Positions 52,364 through 61,500 of a DNA stretch of 64,000 nt are shown here, piece after piece. Within the stretch, counting starts at the first letter, position 1; every line of letters begins with the position of its first letter. A program made the translations under genes and the position numbers. The stretch spans positions 1 to 64,000 of the forward strand of contig DFBX01000032.1 in the NCBI GenBank assembly GCA_002366795.1, read 5' to 3'. Below the pieces are notes generated by a model, which was given only the letters and a program-made list of their open reading frames with translations, had not been told where the DNA came from and did not search any database. The DNA is from Rhodobacteraceae bacterium UBA3069 (GTDB lineage Bacteria > Pseudomonadota > Alphaproteobacteria > Rhodobacterales > Rhodobacteraceae).

Positions 52364-55057
52364 TCAGAGCAGGAAGTCGGTGACAACCATATCGACAAGA
52401 CCGGTCAATTCGATCTCGAAGTCGGCCATGCCGTCGCCGTCACGATCCGCCATGACGATGGTGTTGCCGTCGATCTGCTCGTAGCGCAGCTCGCCCGCAG
52501 TGTTCGAGAAGGCCGCGTCAGCGATGAAGTTGAAGTCCTGCACCAAGCCAACAGTCACATCCGCATCGATCCGGCTGATCTCGATCCGGTCCTCACCCGA
52601 GGTGAAGTCAGTGATGATGTCACGGTTGCCCGCGCCCACACCCGTATCGGTCGCACCGAAGTAGATGAAGCGGTCCATCTGACCCGCGACAGAACCGCCG
52701 GTCATCACGTCGGCGCCGTTGTTGCCATAGATCGCATCGACACCGCGACCACCGTTCAGAACGTCATTGCCCATCCGGCCAAAGACCCGGTCAGAGCTGT
52801 TCCCACCGTTGAAGTTGTTGTCCTCATTGTCGCCCAGCAAACGGTCGGTGTAGCGGCTACCCTCGATCATTTCGATCGAGTCATAGGTGTCACCCGCTGC
52901 ATCGCCGGTCCAGGTCAGGGCACCTGCAAGGTCGATCTGAACGCCTGCGGATGCGCTGTCATAGCTGGCCGTATCGGTGCCAAGGCCACCCATCAGGATG
53001 TCGGCACCTGCACCGCCATCCAGAACGTCGTTGCCAACGCCACCTTCAAGCTGGTCGTCGCCTTCGCCGCCATACAGCGTATCGTTGCCGTCGGTGCCAA
53101 GGATGGTGTCGTTGCCTTCCAGGCCGTAGATCACGTTGTCCAGTTCGTCACCGAACAGGAAGTCGTCACCGCTGGTGCCGATGGTGTTGTCCGCGACGGT
53201 GCGGTTGGTGAACAAGAAGTCCTCGCTCGCCAGCTCTTCGGTCACACCTTCCAGCGTGGCCAGCTCGTTGCCGCGCAGCGACAGCACAAGGTTGCCTGCA
53301 TCCACGACCTGTTCGATCATGTAATCCCAGTTGAATTCGTTCAGGCCCATGTCGAACAGACCGATCACGTCTTCACCTGCCACGAAATCGCTGATCGTGC
53401 TGGCAGCAATATCAACCCAGTTATCAGTGATGCCATAGGCCATGACAAAGAAGTCGCTGTCCGCCCCGCCGGTAAAGGCGTTACCGCCCTGTCCTGCAAG
53501 ATAGTCATCCGCCACACCGCCGGTCACGGCCTCGCCGACACCTGCGATGTTGATTTCCTCGTAATCCATCAGCAATTCGGTGCTGTAGAGGGTCGCCGGC
53601 TTGATGTCGCCCTTGACGTAGAAGGCCACATCGAAGTTTTCGGTCATGTTCACACCGTTGACCGAAACACCGCCCGTGTCGTTCTGGAAACCGGCACTGA
53701 TCGACAGCGGCGAAATCGGGTTTTCCCAATCCAGCAGGTTCAGAACGGTGGTGGTATCCTCGCCCACTTCATAGCGCACTTCGGAACTGGTGGTGGGCGG
53801 CTCGTTCGCGGGATCGGCCGGGATCACCACACTGGGCAGGTCTTGCCCGTATTTGTCAGTCTGCAAACGCCAGCGCGGACCGGACACATATTCGCCGTTC
53901 TCGTCCAGATCGGCCATGAAGGGCTCACGGTCCATCGTGGTGTACCAAGCATTGGTAAAGCCCAGTTCCAAATCCTCGGACATGGCACCGATCTGGTCCA
54001 GAAGCGAACCCTCGGCAGCTTCGGCCAGTGCCGGATCGCGCAGCACGGTGCCCGCCGGATAGAAGGTGCCGTCACCAGCATAGGCATCGTTAACCGACAG
54101 CCAGCGGCCATCCTCGTCCACCGTGTATTCCGGCAGCTGACCGATCGCGGATTCGTTTTCGAAATCCTCGGGGCGGATCTGGTCGTTGGGGTTGTTGGTG
54201 ATGGTGTGGTTGGTCACCAGTTCCGCCTGCGTCACGCGATACAGCGGGATCAGGCCGGTTTCGGTGTCTTCCTCGCTCCATTCCGTGGGCAGGGGCAGTT
54301 CCACCTCGATCCGCACGTCATTGGGGCGCTTCACCATGTTGCCCCAGCGATACAGCAGCTTGCCGTCGTCTTTTACGGTCACCGAATAGTCGGTGCTGAC
54401 AGCAATGGATTCGGCAATCGTGCTTTCGTTGGGCGCCAGAACATCCTTGATGTCCACCACGCCGTCACCGTTCAGATCGCCGATGGTGGGCAGAACGTCG
54501 GCCACGTACTGGCCATCCCATTCGCCACCGATCAGCATCAGGTTGTCATCCAGCTGGTAAATCGCATCGGGGTCTTCGGGGAACGCCTGGTCGGACAGAA
54601 CCTGCTGCATTACGCCATAATGTTCGGTCGATGCCTTGACCGAGTTGCCGCCAAGGCCGGCGGACCATGTGCCCAGCAGCGCGGGCGTCTGGAAGGTGTC
54701 GGTCCGCGCATTGGAAACAACCAAACCTATATGCTCGCCGCCCTCGCCGCTCAGATCACCAACCCACCCTTCCAAGTATTCGGGGTTGTCGTAAAAATCT
54801 TTCTCTTCCGCGCCGAAGAAGTCGGTCACAAGGAAGCCGAATTCGCTGTTGACGGGATACAGGTCAACGCCGTCGCGGGTCGTTTCCGGAGTTGCGGTAA
54901 AATCGACCACGGCAAGCTCGCCAGGCAGCACATCGCCTTGGGTCAGACCATCGAAGGTGCCTGTGATGTCATCCGTGCTGAAAACATGCGAGACTTGGTA
55001 AACAGGGTCTGCATTGAGTGGAGCGTCGGCTGGGTTGATCTCTGTTGTGACGGCCAT
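52364..55057 (-). CDS. Large RTX calcium-binding secreted protein with EF-hand
   Basis: An 897-residue acidic protein without a Sec signal. A calcium-binding dockerin/EF-hand type loop is near residue 192 (GDLNGDGVVDIKDV). The C-terminal third has at least two blocks of the RTX nonapeptide GGxGxDxUx between about residues 620 and 780 (for example YGGEGDDQLEGGVGNDVLDG and NGGRGVDAIYGNNGADVMTG). It ends in the hydrophobic tail MVVTDFLL, typical of a type I secretion signal. The N-terminal 600 residues are not recognised. A strong ribosome site (TAGGAGGTGCCAC) precedes the start. No HlyB/HlyD/TolC genes are adjacent. It is probably a secreted adhesin or enzyme. Confidence 0.8.
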   Translation of the reverse strand: MAVTTEINPADAPLNADPVYQVSHVFSTDDITGTFDGLTQGDVLPGELAVVDFTATPETTRDGVDLYPVNSEFGFLVTDFFGAEEKDFYDNPEYLEGWVGDLSGEGGEHIGLVVSNARTDTFQTPALLGTWSAGLGGNSVKASTEHYGVMQQVLSDQAFPEDPDAIYQLDDNLMLIGGEWDGQYVADVLPTIGDLNGDGVVDIKDVLAPNESTIAESIAVSTDYSVTVKDDGKLLYRWGNMVKRPNDVRIEVELPLPTEWSEEDTETGLIPLYRVTQAELVTNHTITNNPNDQIRPEDFENESAIGQLPEYTVDEDGRWLSVNDAYAGDGTFYPAGTVLRDPALAEAAEGSLLDQIGAMSEDLELGFTNAWYTTMDREPFMADLDENGEYVSGPRWRLQTDKYGQDLPSVVIPADPANEPPTTSSEVRYEVGEDTTTVLNLLDWENPISPLSISAGFQNDTGGVSVNGVNMTENFDVAFYVKGDIKPATLYSTELLMDYEEINIAGVGEAVTGGVADDYLAGQGGNAFTGGADSDFFVMAYGITDNWVDIAASTISDFVAGEDVIGLFDMGLNEFNWDYMIEQVVDAGNLVLSLRGNELATLEGVTEELASEDFLFTNRTVADNTIGTSGDDFLFGDELDNVIYGLEGNDTILGTDGNDTLYGGEGDDQLEGGVGNDVLDGGAGADILMGGLGTDTASYDSASAGVQIDLAGALTWTGDAAGDTYDSIEMIEGSRYTDRLLGDNEDNNFNGGNSSDRVFGRMGNDVLNGGRGVDAIYGNNGADVMTGGSVAGQMDRFIYFGATDTGVGAGNRDIITDFTSGEDRIEISRIDADVTVGLVQDFNFIADAAFSNTAGELRYEQIDGNTIVMADRDGDGMADFEIELTGLVDMVVTDFLL

Positions 55058-55519
55058 GTGGCACCTCCTAAGTTTCTGTATTTAAATATTATCTCCCAAA
55101 AACTCCATGCGTGAGAGACACGAAGAGGGGGAGTAAACGCGGCATACAACTTTGCCACATCGTTAACGATACCGATTAAATATCATCGATTCGGATGTAA
55201 GCGCGTTGACCTAAGTCAAGAAAACCCCGCGTGATTTGATTAATGGGTGCGGCAGGAAAACGGCCTTGATTTCAGCCCGGCCCAAGGCGAAAAACACCGC
55301 CCCGCCTTTCATCGCGCCGATGGCCAAACCGTTTGCGGCCCAGCCCTTCACAGGCATCGCAACAGTTTGCCAGACAGGTCCATCGCCGCGATTGTTGCAG
55401 AAGTGGTCGGTTCTTTCGTGACCCGCGCGGGATTCGCGCCTTAAAACCAGCCAAGCGGCGCGCAGCGCCGCATCGCGGTGTCCACCATTGTGGTGCGACG
55501 CAATGAAAGTTTCGAAGAC
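55058..55519. other. AT-rich divergent regulatory region
   Basis: About 460 bases between the RTX gene and the Lrp-type regulator. The part next to the RTX gene is markedly AT-rich and must hold its promoter; a TTAAATAT-type stretch lies at about 55175-55190. An FNR-like site is at 55206-55219. From about 55240 to 55450 composition is GC-rich, with short open frames on both strands that I cannot assign and do not call. Confidence 0.45.
55206..55219. promoter_or_regulatory. FNR/FnrL-type site
   Basis: TTGAC-CTAA-GTCAA is a perfect inverted repeat fitting the FNR-family consensus TTGA(T/C)-N4-(A/G)TCAA used by Rhodobacterales FnrL/DnrD regulators. It is about 150 bases upstream of the RTX start and 300 bases upstream of the Lrp start, so control of the RTX gene by oxygen or nitric oxide is the more likely reading. 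Confidence 0.5.
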
Positions 55520-56011
55520 ATGAAAAGATTTGGCCTTGATGGGACCGACATCCGCATCCTCAGCGCGGTTCAAAAACACGGACAACTGAGCAAGACCAAG
55601 CTGGCCGAACGGGTCAATCTTTCACCGACGCCCTGTTGGGCCCGACTGGACAGGTTGAAGGCCGCAGGGTTCATCCGCGGGTATCGCGCCGAAATCGCGC
55701 TGGATCAGGTCGGTGATTTCACAAAAGTCGTCGTGACCCCCGCGCTGACCCATCAACGCAAACCGGATTTCGACCGGTTCGAGGCCTTCATCATGGGCTT
55801 GGACGAAATCACCTGCGGTATCGCCACGGGTGGCGGCATGGATTATGTGATGGAAACCGTCACCCCCAACTTGGCCGCATTCCAAAGCCTGATGGACACG
55901 CTGCTGGCGGCCGAGTTGGGGATCGAACGCTACGTGACATATATCGCGACTCGGCGCGTCAAATCGGGTCAGCCCAACCTTGCGAAACTGGCGGCCAGGC
56001 AGGCAAAATGA
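55520..56011 (+). CDS. Lrp/AsnC family transcriptional regulator
   Basis: A 163-residue regulator. The N-terminal helix-turn-helix (LDGTDIRILSAVQKHGQLSKT, LAERVNLSPTPCWARLDRL) and the C-terminal RAM ligand domain (TKVVVTPAL, GIATGGGMDYVMETVTP) are complete. ATG at 55520 is used; a GTG at 55478 would add 14 residues. It lies directly upstream of the decayed DmdA/GcvT-like gene on the same strand, 162 bases away. It probably controlled that catabolic set in response to an amino acid or betaine-like ligand. Confidence 0.85.
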   Translation: MKRFGLDGTDIRILSAVQKHGQLSKTKLAERVNLSPTPCWARLDRLKAAGFIRGYRAEIALDQVGDFTKVVVTPALTHQRKPDFDRFEAFIMGLDEITCGIATGGGMDYVMETVTPNLAAFQSLMDTLLAAELGIERYVTYIATRRVKSGQPNLAKLAARQAK

Positions 56012-56173
56012 CCCGCTGCGTCCGAACGGTCCGCCTTGCGCCAGAAAAACGGTCTGTTCAGTCTGACAAACCCATGTTTTTTGTTCCGATTTCATGCCGG
56101 GACTGCGCCTAAATAAGCGCCAGTTACAGAACTCCTCGGCCGGGTTGGCCGCTGGTTGACAAGGGCGAAAAAC

Positions 56174-57317
56174 ATGATGCAATCAGACGACTTCGGGTTC
56201 GGCACCCAGATCCGCAAATCCCCCTTTTCCGACGCCACCTCCCGCTGGGGCGCGCAGGGGTTTTCCGTTTATAATCATATGTATATTCCGCGCGACTTCG
56301 GCGACCCCGAACAGAACTTCTGGAACCTTGTGCACGACGCGATCCTGTGTAACGTGGCGGTCGAACGCCAGGTCGAAATCACCGGGCCGGATGCCGCGAA
56401 ATTCACCCAGATGCTGACCCCGCGCGACCTGTCCAAGATGGCCGTCGGACAGTGTAAATACGTTCTGATCACCAATGCCGATGGCGGCATCCTGAACGAT
56501 CCGATCCTGCTGCGTCTGGCGGAAAATCATTTCTGGATTTCACTGGCCGACAGCGATGTTTTGCTGTGGGCGCAGGGCGTCGCGGTCAACTTGGGGCTGG
56601 ATGTCACGATCCGGGAACCGGACGTGTCTCCGCTGCAATTGCAGGGCCCCAAATCGGGCGAGATCATGCAGGCGCTGTTTGGCGAAAGCATCATGGACCT
56701 GCGCTATTACAGGCTGCGCGAGGTCGAACTTGACGGCATTCCGCTCATCGTGTCCCGCACCGGCTGGTCCAGCGAACTGGGGTACGAGCTGTACCTGCGC
56801 GACAGCACGCATGGCGATGCGCTGTGGGAACGGATCATGGCCGCGGGCATGCCCTTTGGCCTGAAGCCGGGGCACACGTCCTCCATTCGCCGGATCAAGG
56901 GCGGGATGCTATCCTATCATGCCGATGCGGACATCAACACAAACCCTTACGAGCTTGGGTTTGACCGGCTCGTGAACCTTGACATGGAGGCCGATTTCAT
57001 CGGCAAGGCCGCCCTGCGCCGCATCCACGAACAAGGTGTCAGCCGCACCTAGGTCGGGCTGATCATCGATTGCGCCCCGCTGAAAGCGGTCGAACACCAT
57101 GTTCTGGACCAGAAACAAGGATGGCGCGGCCATCGGCAAGGTCACGTCGGCCATCTATTCGCCCAGGCTGGAACAGAACATCGCCCTGGCCATGGTACAG
57201 GCGGATCACGCCCATATCGGCTCCGAGGTCGAGGTCGTGACCAATTCCGGCCCGACCCGCGCCACCCTGGTCGAACGTCCGTTCTACGACCCCAAGAAAA
57301 AGATCGCCGCCGCCTGA
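56174..57317 (+). pseudogene. DmdA/GcvT-family aminomethyltransferase, two lesions
   Basis: A tetrahydrofolate-dependent methyltransferase or demethylase of the GcvT/DmdA superfamily, about 380 residues. The folate-binding N-terminus (AQGFSVYNHMYIPRDF, VAVERQVEITGPDAAKF), QCKYVLITNADGGILNDP and RTGWSSELGYELYL are intact. After GVSRT at residue 293 a TAG occurs at 57050-57052 where the frame continues VGLIIDCAPL, consistent with CAG to TAG. A one-base shift near 57097 then moves the tail (FWTRNKDGAAIGKVTSAIYSP... to FYDPKKKIAAA) to another frame. The truncated product lacks the C-terminal barrel. DMSP demethylation (DmdA) or an N-methyl amino acid demethylation is suggested by the family and the ligase/hydratase neighbours, but is not proven. 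Confidence 0.8.
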
Positions 57318-57334
57318 GCGCACCAACGAAAAAA

Positions 57335-57367
57335 GGCAGCGCCGCCCCCTGGTCGGGGCGGCCTGCC
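57335..57367 (+). terminator. Stable hairpin after the DmdA/GcvT-like gene
   Basis: GGCAG-C-GCCGCCCC pairs with GGGGCGGC-CTGCC over a short loop, beginning 17 bases after the stop, with a run of six A on its left and no T run on the right. It may act as a 3' stabilising hairpin, or as a terminator for the opposite strand. Confidence 0.5.
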
Positions 57368-57406
57368 GTGCAATATTTCACAGCCTGCAAAGAAAGACCC
57401 GGCCCG

Positions 57407-58177
57407 ATGCAACACAACGATATCCTGCTGCGCGATCTGGATGATGACGACATCTTGCGCCTGCCCCTGAACGACGCCGCCCGGCGCAATGCCCTGTCCG
57501 AAGCGATGCTGACAGAGCTGGGCAAAGCCTTTGCCGATGCGGGGACAAACCCATCCGTGCGGGAGATCATTCTGGCCGCGAACGGGCCGGCCTTTTGCGC
57601 GGGCCGGGCCGAATGGCGGCAAAGCCTATTTCGCCAAGGTTCTGGGCCAGTGTTCCGGCGTCATGCAAGCGATCGTGAATTACCCGAAACCCGTCATCGC
57701 CGAGGTCACTGGCATCGCAACCGCCGCAGGTTGCCAACTGGTGGCCAGTTGCGATCTGGCGATTGCGGCGCAGACCGCGCAGTTCAGCACGCCGGGGGTT
57801 CATATCGGTCTGTTCTGCTCGACCCCGATGGTGGCCCTTTCGCGCAACGTGTCGGGCAAACATGCGATGGAAATGCTGCTGGCGGGCGACATGACTTTTG
57901 CGGATCGTGCTGCTGAAATCGGGCTGGTGAACCGGTCCGTCCCTGCCGAGGCATTGCAAGGCGCGACCATGGAAATGGCCCGCAAGATAGCGTCCAAATC
58001 CAGCATGACGCTGGCGAGACGGGCAAACGCGCGTATTATGCGCAACGTGAAATGCCCCTTGCGCAGGCCTATGCTTACGCCTCTGGTGTGATGGTCGAAA
58101 ACATGCTTGCCCGCGATGCCAAGGAAGGGACCAGGGCCTTCATCGAAAAACGCGCGCCCCAATGGCAGGATGCCTGA
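57407..58177 (+). pseudogene. Enoyl-CoA hydratase/isomerase, broken
   Basis: A crotonase-fold protein of about 270 residues (ECHDC3-like or DmdD-like). The N-terminal part (LRLPLNDAARRNALSEAM, ANGPAFCAG) is in one frame. Near 57605-57620 the oxyanion-loop region is shortened and the frame shifts, continuing as NGGKAYFAKVLGQCSGVMQ, ATAAGCQLVASCDLA and GLFCSTPMVALSRN. Near 58018 it shifts again to GKRAYYAQREMPLAQAYAYA and ends RAPQWQDA with TGA at 58175. The residues after AFCAG that normally carry the active-site loop (HDL-type) are lost. Its stop overlaps the ligase start by eight bases. In the DMSP or beta-oxidation setting it would hydrate or hydrolyse an enoyl-CoA. Confidence 0.8.
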
Positions 58178-59846
58178 ACCGATGCACATGAGCCCCTATA
58201 ACACCGGGCTGGACCGCAACCCCGCGAATTACCAGCCGCTGACCCCGCTGACTTTCCTGGAACGCGCCGCCAGCGTATTTCCCGACCACACGGCAATCGT
58301 TCACGGCGCGCTCAGGCGCAGCTACGCCGCGTTCTACGACCGGTCGCGTCGGCTGGCCTCGGCGTTGGCCGGCAGCGGCATCGGGCGCGGCGATACGGTT
58401 TCGACCCTGCTGGCGAACACCCCCGCCATGCTGGAATGCCACTATGGCGTGCCGATGTGCGGCGGGTTCTGCATTCGATCAACACCCGGCTGGATGCGGC
58501 CATCATCGCGTTCCAGCTGGACCACGCCATGTCGAAGATCGTGATCGTCGATCGGGAGTTCATGCCCCTGATGCAAGAGGCCTTGGCCCTTGCCAGTGTG
58601 CCCCCCTTTTGATCCAGTATGACGATCCCGAATTCACCGCCCCCACGCCCCCCCCGTCGAGGCCACCGATTACGAGGCATTCCTGGCCGAAGGCGATCCG
58701 GGTTTCGCATGGCTGATGCCCGAGGACGAGTGGGACGCGATTTCGATCAACTACACCTCTGGCACGACGGGCGACCCCAAGGGCGTGGTGGCGCATCACC
58801 GTGGCGCTTACCTGCTGGCGCAGGGCAACACGCTGACCTCTTCCATGCAGAAACACGCGGTCTACCTGTGGACCTTGCCGATGTTCCATTGCAACGGCTG
58901 GTGTTTCCCCTGGACGATGTCCGCGATCATCGGCACCCATGTCTGCCTGCGCCAAGTGCGGGCCGAACCGATCTGGAATGCCCTTGCGGACGAAGGCGTG
59001 ACCCATCTGTGCGGCGCGCCCATCGTGATGTCGTTGATGATCTCGGCGCCGGATGCGGTCAAACGCAATCTGGACCGCAACGTGCAATTCTTTACCGCCG
59101 CCGCCCCGCCGCCCGAAAAGCTGTTGGCGGATATGAAAACCGCGGGGTTCGACGTGCCCCACCTATACGGGCTGACTGAAACCTATGGCCCCGCCGTCGT
59201 GAATGACTGGCATGACAGCTGGTCCGACCTGCCCGCGGCCCGGCAGGCGACGCTGAAATTCCGGCAGGGCGTGCGCTATCTGCCGCTGGAACAGTTGGAT
59301 GTCATGGACCCCGAAACCATGACCCCGGTGCCGCGCGACTGCACGACCATGGGCAAGGTGATGTTTCGCGGCAACGTCGTGATGAAGGGCTATTTCCGCA
59401 ACCTCAAGGCAACGCAAGAGGCATTTGCCGGGGGCTGGTTCCATTCCGGCGATCTGGGTGTCATGCATCCCGATGGCTATATCCAGCTGAAAGACAGGTC
59501 GAAGGACGTCATCATTTCAGGCGGGGAAAACATATCTTCGATCGAGGTCGAGGAAGCCCTTTACCGGCATCCGGCCGTCGCCGTGGCCGCCATCGTTGCC
59601 ATGCCGCATGAAAAATGGGGCGAAACGCCCTGTGCCTTTATCGAACTGGCCGAGGACCAGCAGGCGGATGCGGCCATGCTTCAAACATGGTGCCGCGATC
59701 ATCTTGCGCCCTACAAGGTGCCGGGCAGGTTTGTTTTCACGGCCATTCCGCGCACATCCACCGGCAAGATCCAGAAGTTCGTGCTGCGTGAGCAAGCGCA
59801 AGACATCGCGCGCGGCGTCGCTGCGGCATTGCGGACCGACGCATGA
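58170..59846 (+). pseudogene. Acyl-CoA synthetase (AMP-binding), broken; DmdB-like
   Basis: An adenylate-forming ligase of about 555 residues. Frame one gives the N-terminus (YNTGLDRNPANYQPLTPLTF, GRGDTVSTLLAN). It shifts near 58461 to VLHSINTRLDAAIIAFQLD, which is stopped near 58612, shifts again to LIQYDDPEFTAP, and a third shift near 58655 (in a C run) leads into the long open remainder. The remainder holds the P-loop YTSGTTGDPKGV, YGLTETYGP, WFHSGDLG and the catalytic lysine in PRTSTGKIQK. The 58716-59846 part alone lacks the N-terminal substrate domain. The opening resembles DmdB (methylmercaptopropionate-CoA ligase) and other medium-chain acyl-CoA ligases. ATG at 58170 or 58182 are possible starts. 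Confidence 0.8.
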
Positions 59847-60261
59847 TACCGCTGACCGGCCGCAATGGCCGGTCAGATATGCCAGCCGGTCAGAACCGAG
59901 GCCGGGTAGCGACATGATTGCGCAAATTTTGCGCAGCGAAGCCAAGCGGATTGATAACTGGCAAAAAAGGCCTGCCCGCCAAGGCCGCGGCCCCAAGCCC
60001 CCCTTCAAACGCTTTGCGCCAAGCTATCAAGGCCGATCGTGGCCACGGGGTTCAGGCATGTCCGAAGCGCCCCGAACATGCCGGATCCGTGCAGGTCGTA
60101 ATTCTTCGATGCCGGGTCGTTCACGGCTCTGACCGGATTTGATCCTCGGGGCAGTTTGCCCGTGAAAGGCGGCCTTCGGGCAAACCGGGGCCTCTCGTTC
60201 TCACCCTAACAATGATCCGGTCCGTTTGGCGGACCCGCGTTATTTCATGGAGTTACAGCAT
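59847..60261. other. Hairpin-rich leader before the Rieske gene
   Basis: About 415 bases without a supported gene. Three inverted repeats stand in series. CTGACCGGCC/GGCCGGTCAG is at 59852-59876, directly after the ligase stop. GGCATGTCCG/CGAACATGCC is at 60055-60082 (one mismatch). GTTTGCCCG/CGGGCAAAC is at 60154-60185. The first may end the upstream transcript. The other two lie 80-210 bases before the Rieske start and could be operators or leader RNA structure. No family of riboswitch was recognised. Confidence 0.45.
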
Positions 60262-61500
60262 ATGCTGCGCGAATCCGAGGTTCTGGCACTGCTCATGCGC
60301 CGCAAGGCGAACCATTCTCTGGCCCAAGCGCTTTATACCGACCCCGGGGTGTTCGACGTGGACATGAACCAGATCTGGTATAAAAGCTGGCTGTTCGCCA
60401 TTCCCGCCTGCGAGATCCCGAAATCCAGCGATTATGTCGTCTACGAGGTCGGCGCCTACTCGGTCATCCTGGTGCGCGGCAACGATGGTGAAATCCGCGC
60501 CTTCCACAACTCCTGCCGGCACCGCGGTTCGGTTCTGTGCAAATCAAAAAATGGCCGCAACCCCAAGATCGTGTGCCCCTACCACCAGTGGACCTACGAA
60601 CTGGACGGCGGCCTGATCTGGGCGCGCGAAATGGGCCCCGATTTCGACGCCAAGGCGAACGGGCTGAAAGTGGTTCACTGCCGCACCTTTTCCGGCCTTG
60701 TCTACATCTGCCTGGCCGACGAGGCCCCCGAATTCGAAGATTTCGCCGCCGAGGCGCAGCGTTACCTGGCACGGCATGATCTGGAAAACTCCAAGGTCGC
60801 ATTCGAAAGCACCATCGTCGAGAACGGCAACTGGAAACTGGTCTGGGACAACAACCGCGAATGCTGTCACTGCGCGGGCAACCATCCGTCGCTGTGCCTG
60901 ACCTTCCCCGAGGATCCCAGCTATATCGGAAATTCGGGCGATGACTCCCTTGCCTCTGTGCTGGATCAGCACGTCGCGCGCTGCGAAGCGGTTGGCGCGC
61001 CCTCGGCCTATCACATGAGCGAGCAGGGCCACTGGCGCTTTGTCCGCACGCCGCTGGTCGGCACCTCGGAAAGCTATACGCTGGATGGTAAGGCTGCGGT
61101 CACCAAGCCGAACTCCTCCATCCCGTTCAAGGATGCCGGATCACTGCTGAAGATGCTGTATCCGGCCAGCTGGAACCACTTCCTGTCGGATCATTCCATC
61201 GTTTTCCGCATCACCCCGATCAGCCCCACCGAAACCGAGGTTTCGACCAAGTGGCTGGTCCACAAGGATGCCGAGGAAGGCGTGGATTACGATCTGAAAC
61301 GCTTGACCGAGGTGTGGATCGCAACCAATGCCGAGGACAAGGAAGTGGTTGAAAACAACCAGCGCGGCATCATGTCCCCCGCCTATGAACCCGGCCCGCT
61401 GTCGGAAAAACACGAAGGCGGCGTGATCCAGTTCGGCGACTGGTATGCGCGCACGCTGACGCAGGCAATCACCGGCCAACGTCTGGTGGCGGCGGAATGA
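60262..61500 (+). CDS. gbcA: Rieske non-haem iron oxygenase, GbcA-like
   Basis: A 412-residue terminal oxygenase. The Rieske cluster ligands are Cys85 and His87 (SCRHRG), and Cys105 and His108 (CPYHQW). The catalytic domain has NNRECCHCAGNHPSL with Glu200 next to the iron ligands His203 and His208. The pattern matches glycine betaine monooxygenase (GbcA) and related quaternary-amine demethylases rather than aromatic dioxygenases, since it has no small beta subunit gene. ATG at 60262 is chosen because GGAG stands nine bases before it; codons at 60226 (TTG) and 60247 are alternatives. The reductase gene overlaps its stop (ATGA). Substrate assignment to glycine betaine is an inference; stachydrine or another betaine is possible. 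Confidence 0.8.
   Translation: MLRESEVLALLMRRKANHSLAQALYTDPGVFDVDMNQIWYKSWLFAIPACEIPKSSDYVVYEVGAYSVILVRGNDGEIRAFHNSCRHRGSVLCKSKNGRNPKIVCPYHQWTYELDGGLIWAREMGPDFDAKANGLKVVHCRTFSGLVYICLADEAPEFEDFAAEAQRYLARHDLENSKVAFESTIVENGNWKLVWDNNRECCHCAGNHPSLCLTFPEDPSYIGNSGDDSLASVLDQHVARCEAVGAPSAYHMSEQGHWRFVRTPLVGTSESYTLDGKAAVTKPNSSIPFKDAGSLLKMLYPASWNHFLSDHSIVFRITPISPTETEVSTKWLVHKDAEEGVDYDLKRLTEVWIATNAEDKEVVENNQRGIMSPAYEPGPLSEKHEGGVIQFGDWYARTLTQAITGQRLVAAE

Noticed and set aside
52700..53170. Tandem DNA repeats in the RTX region
   Set aside because: The periodicity comes from the protein nonapeptide repeats; the DNA copies are diverged and not a separate repeat element.
52316..55114. 932-codon plus-strand frame opposite the RTX gene
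   Set aside because: The minus strand carries unmistakable RTX repeats, a good ribosome site and a terminator. The plus-strand product is a Val/His/Gln-rich shadow.
55211..55585. 124-codon minus-strand frame in the RTX-Lrp gap
   Set aside because: It overlaps the Lrp coding start and the FNR-like site, has no recognisable motif, and its codon pattern is not convincing.
57050..57052. Pyrrolysine or genome-wide amber recoding
   Set aside because: Several genes here end normally with TAG (stops at 18073, 22318, 32057 and 62588), and the families involved do not use pyrrolysine.
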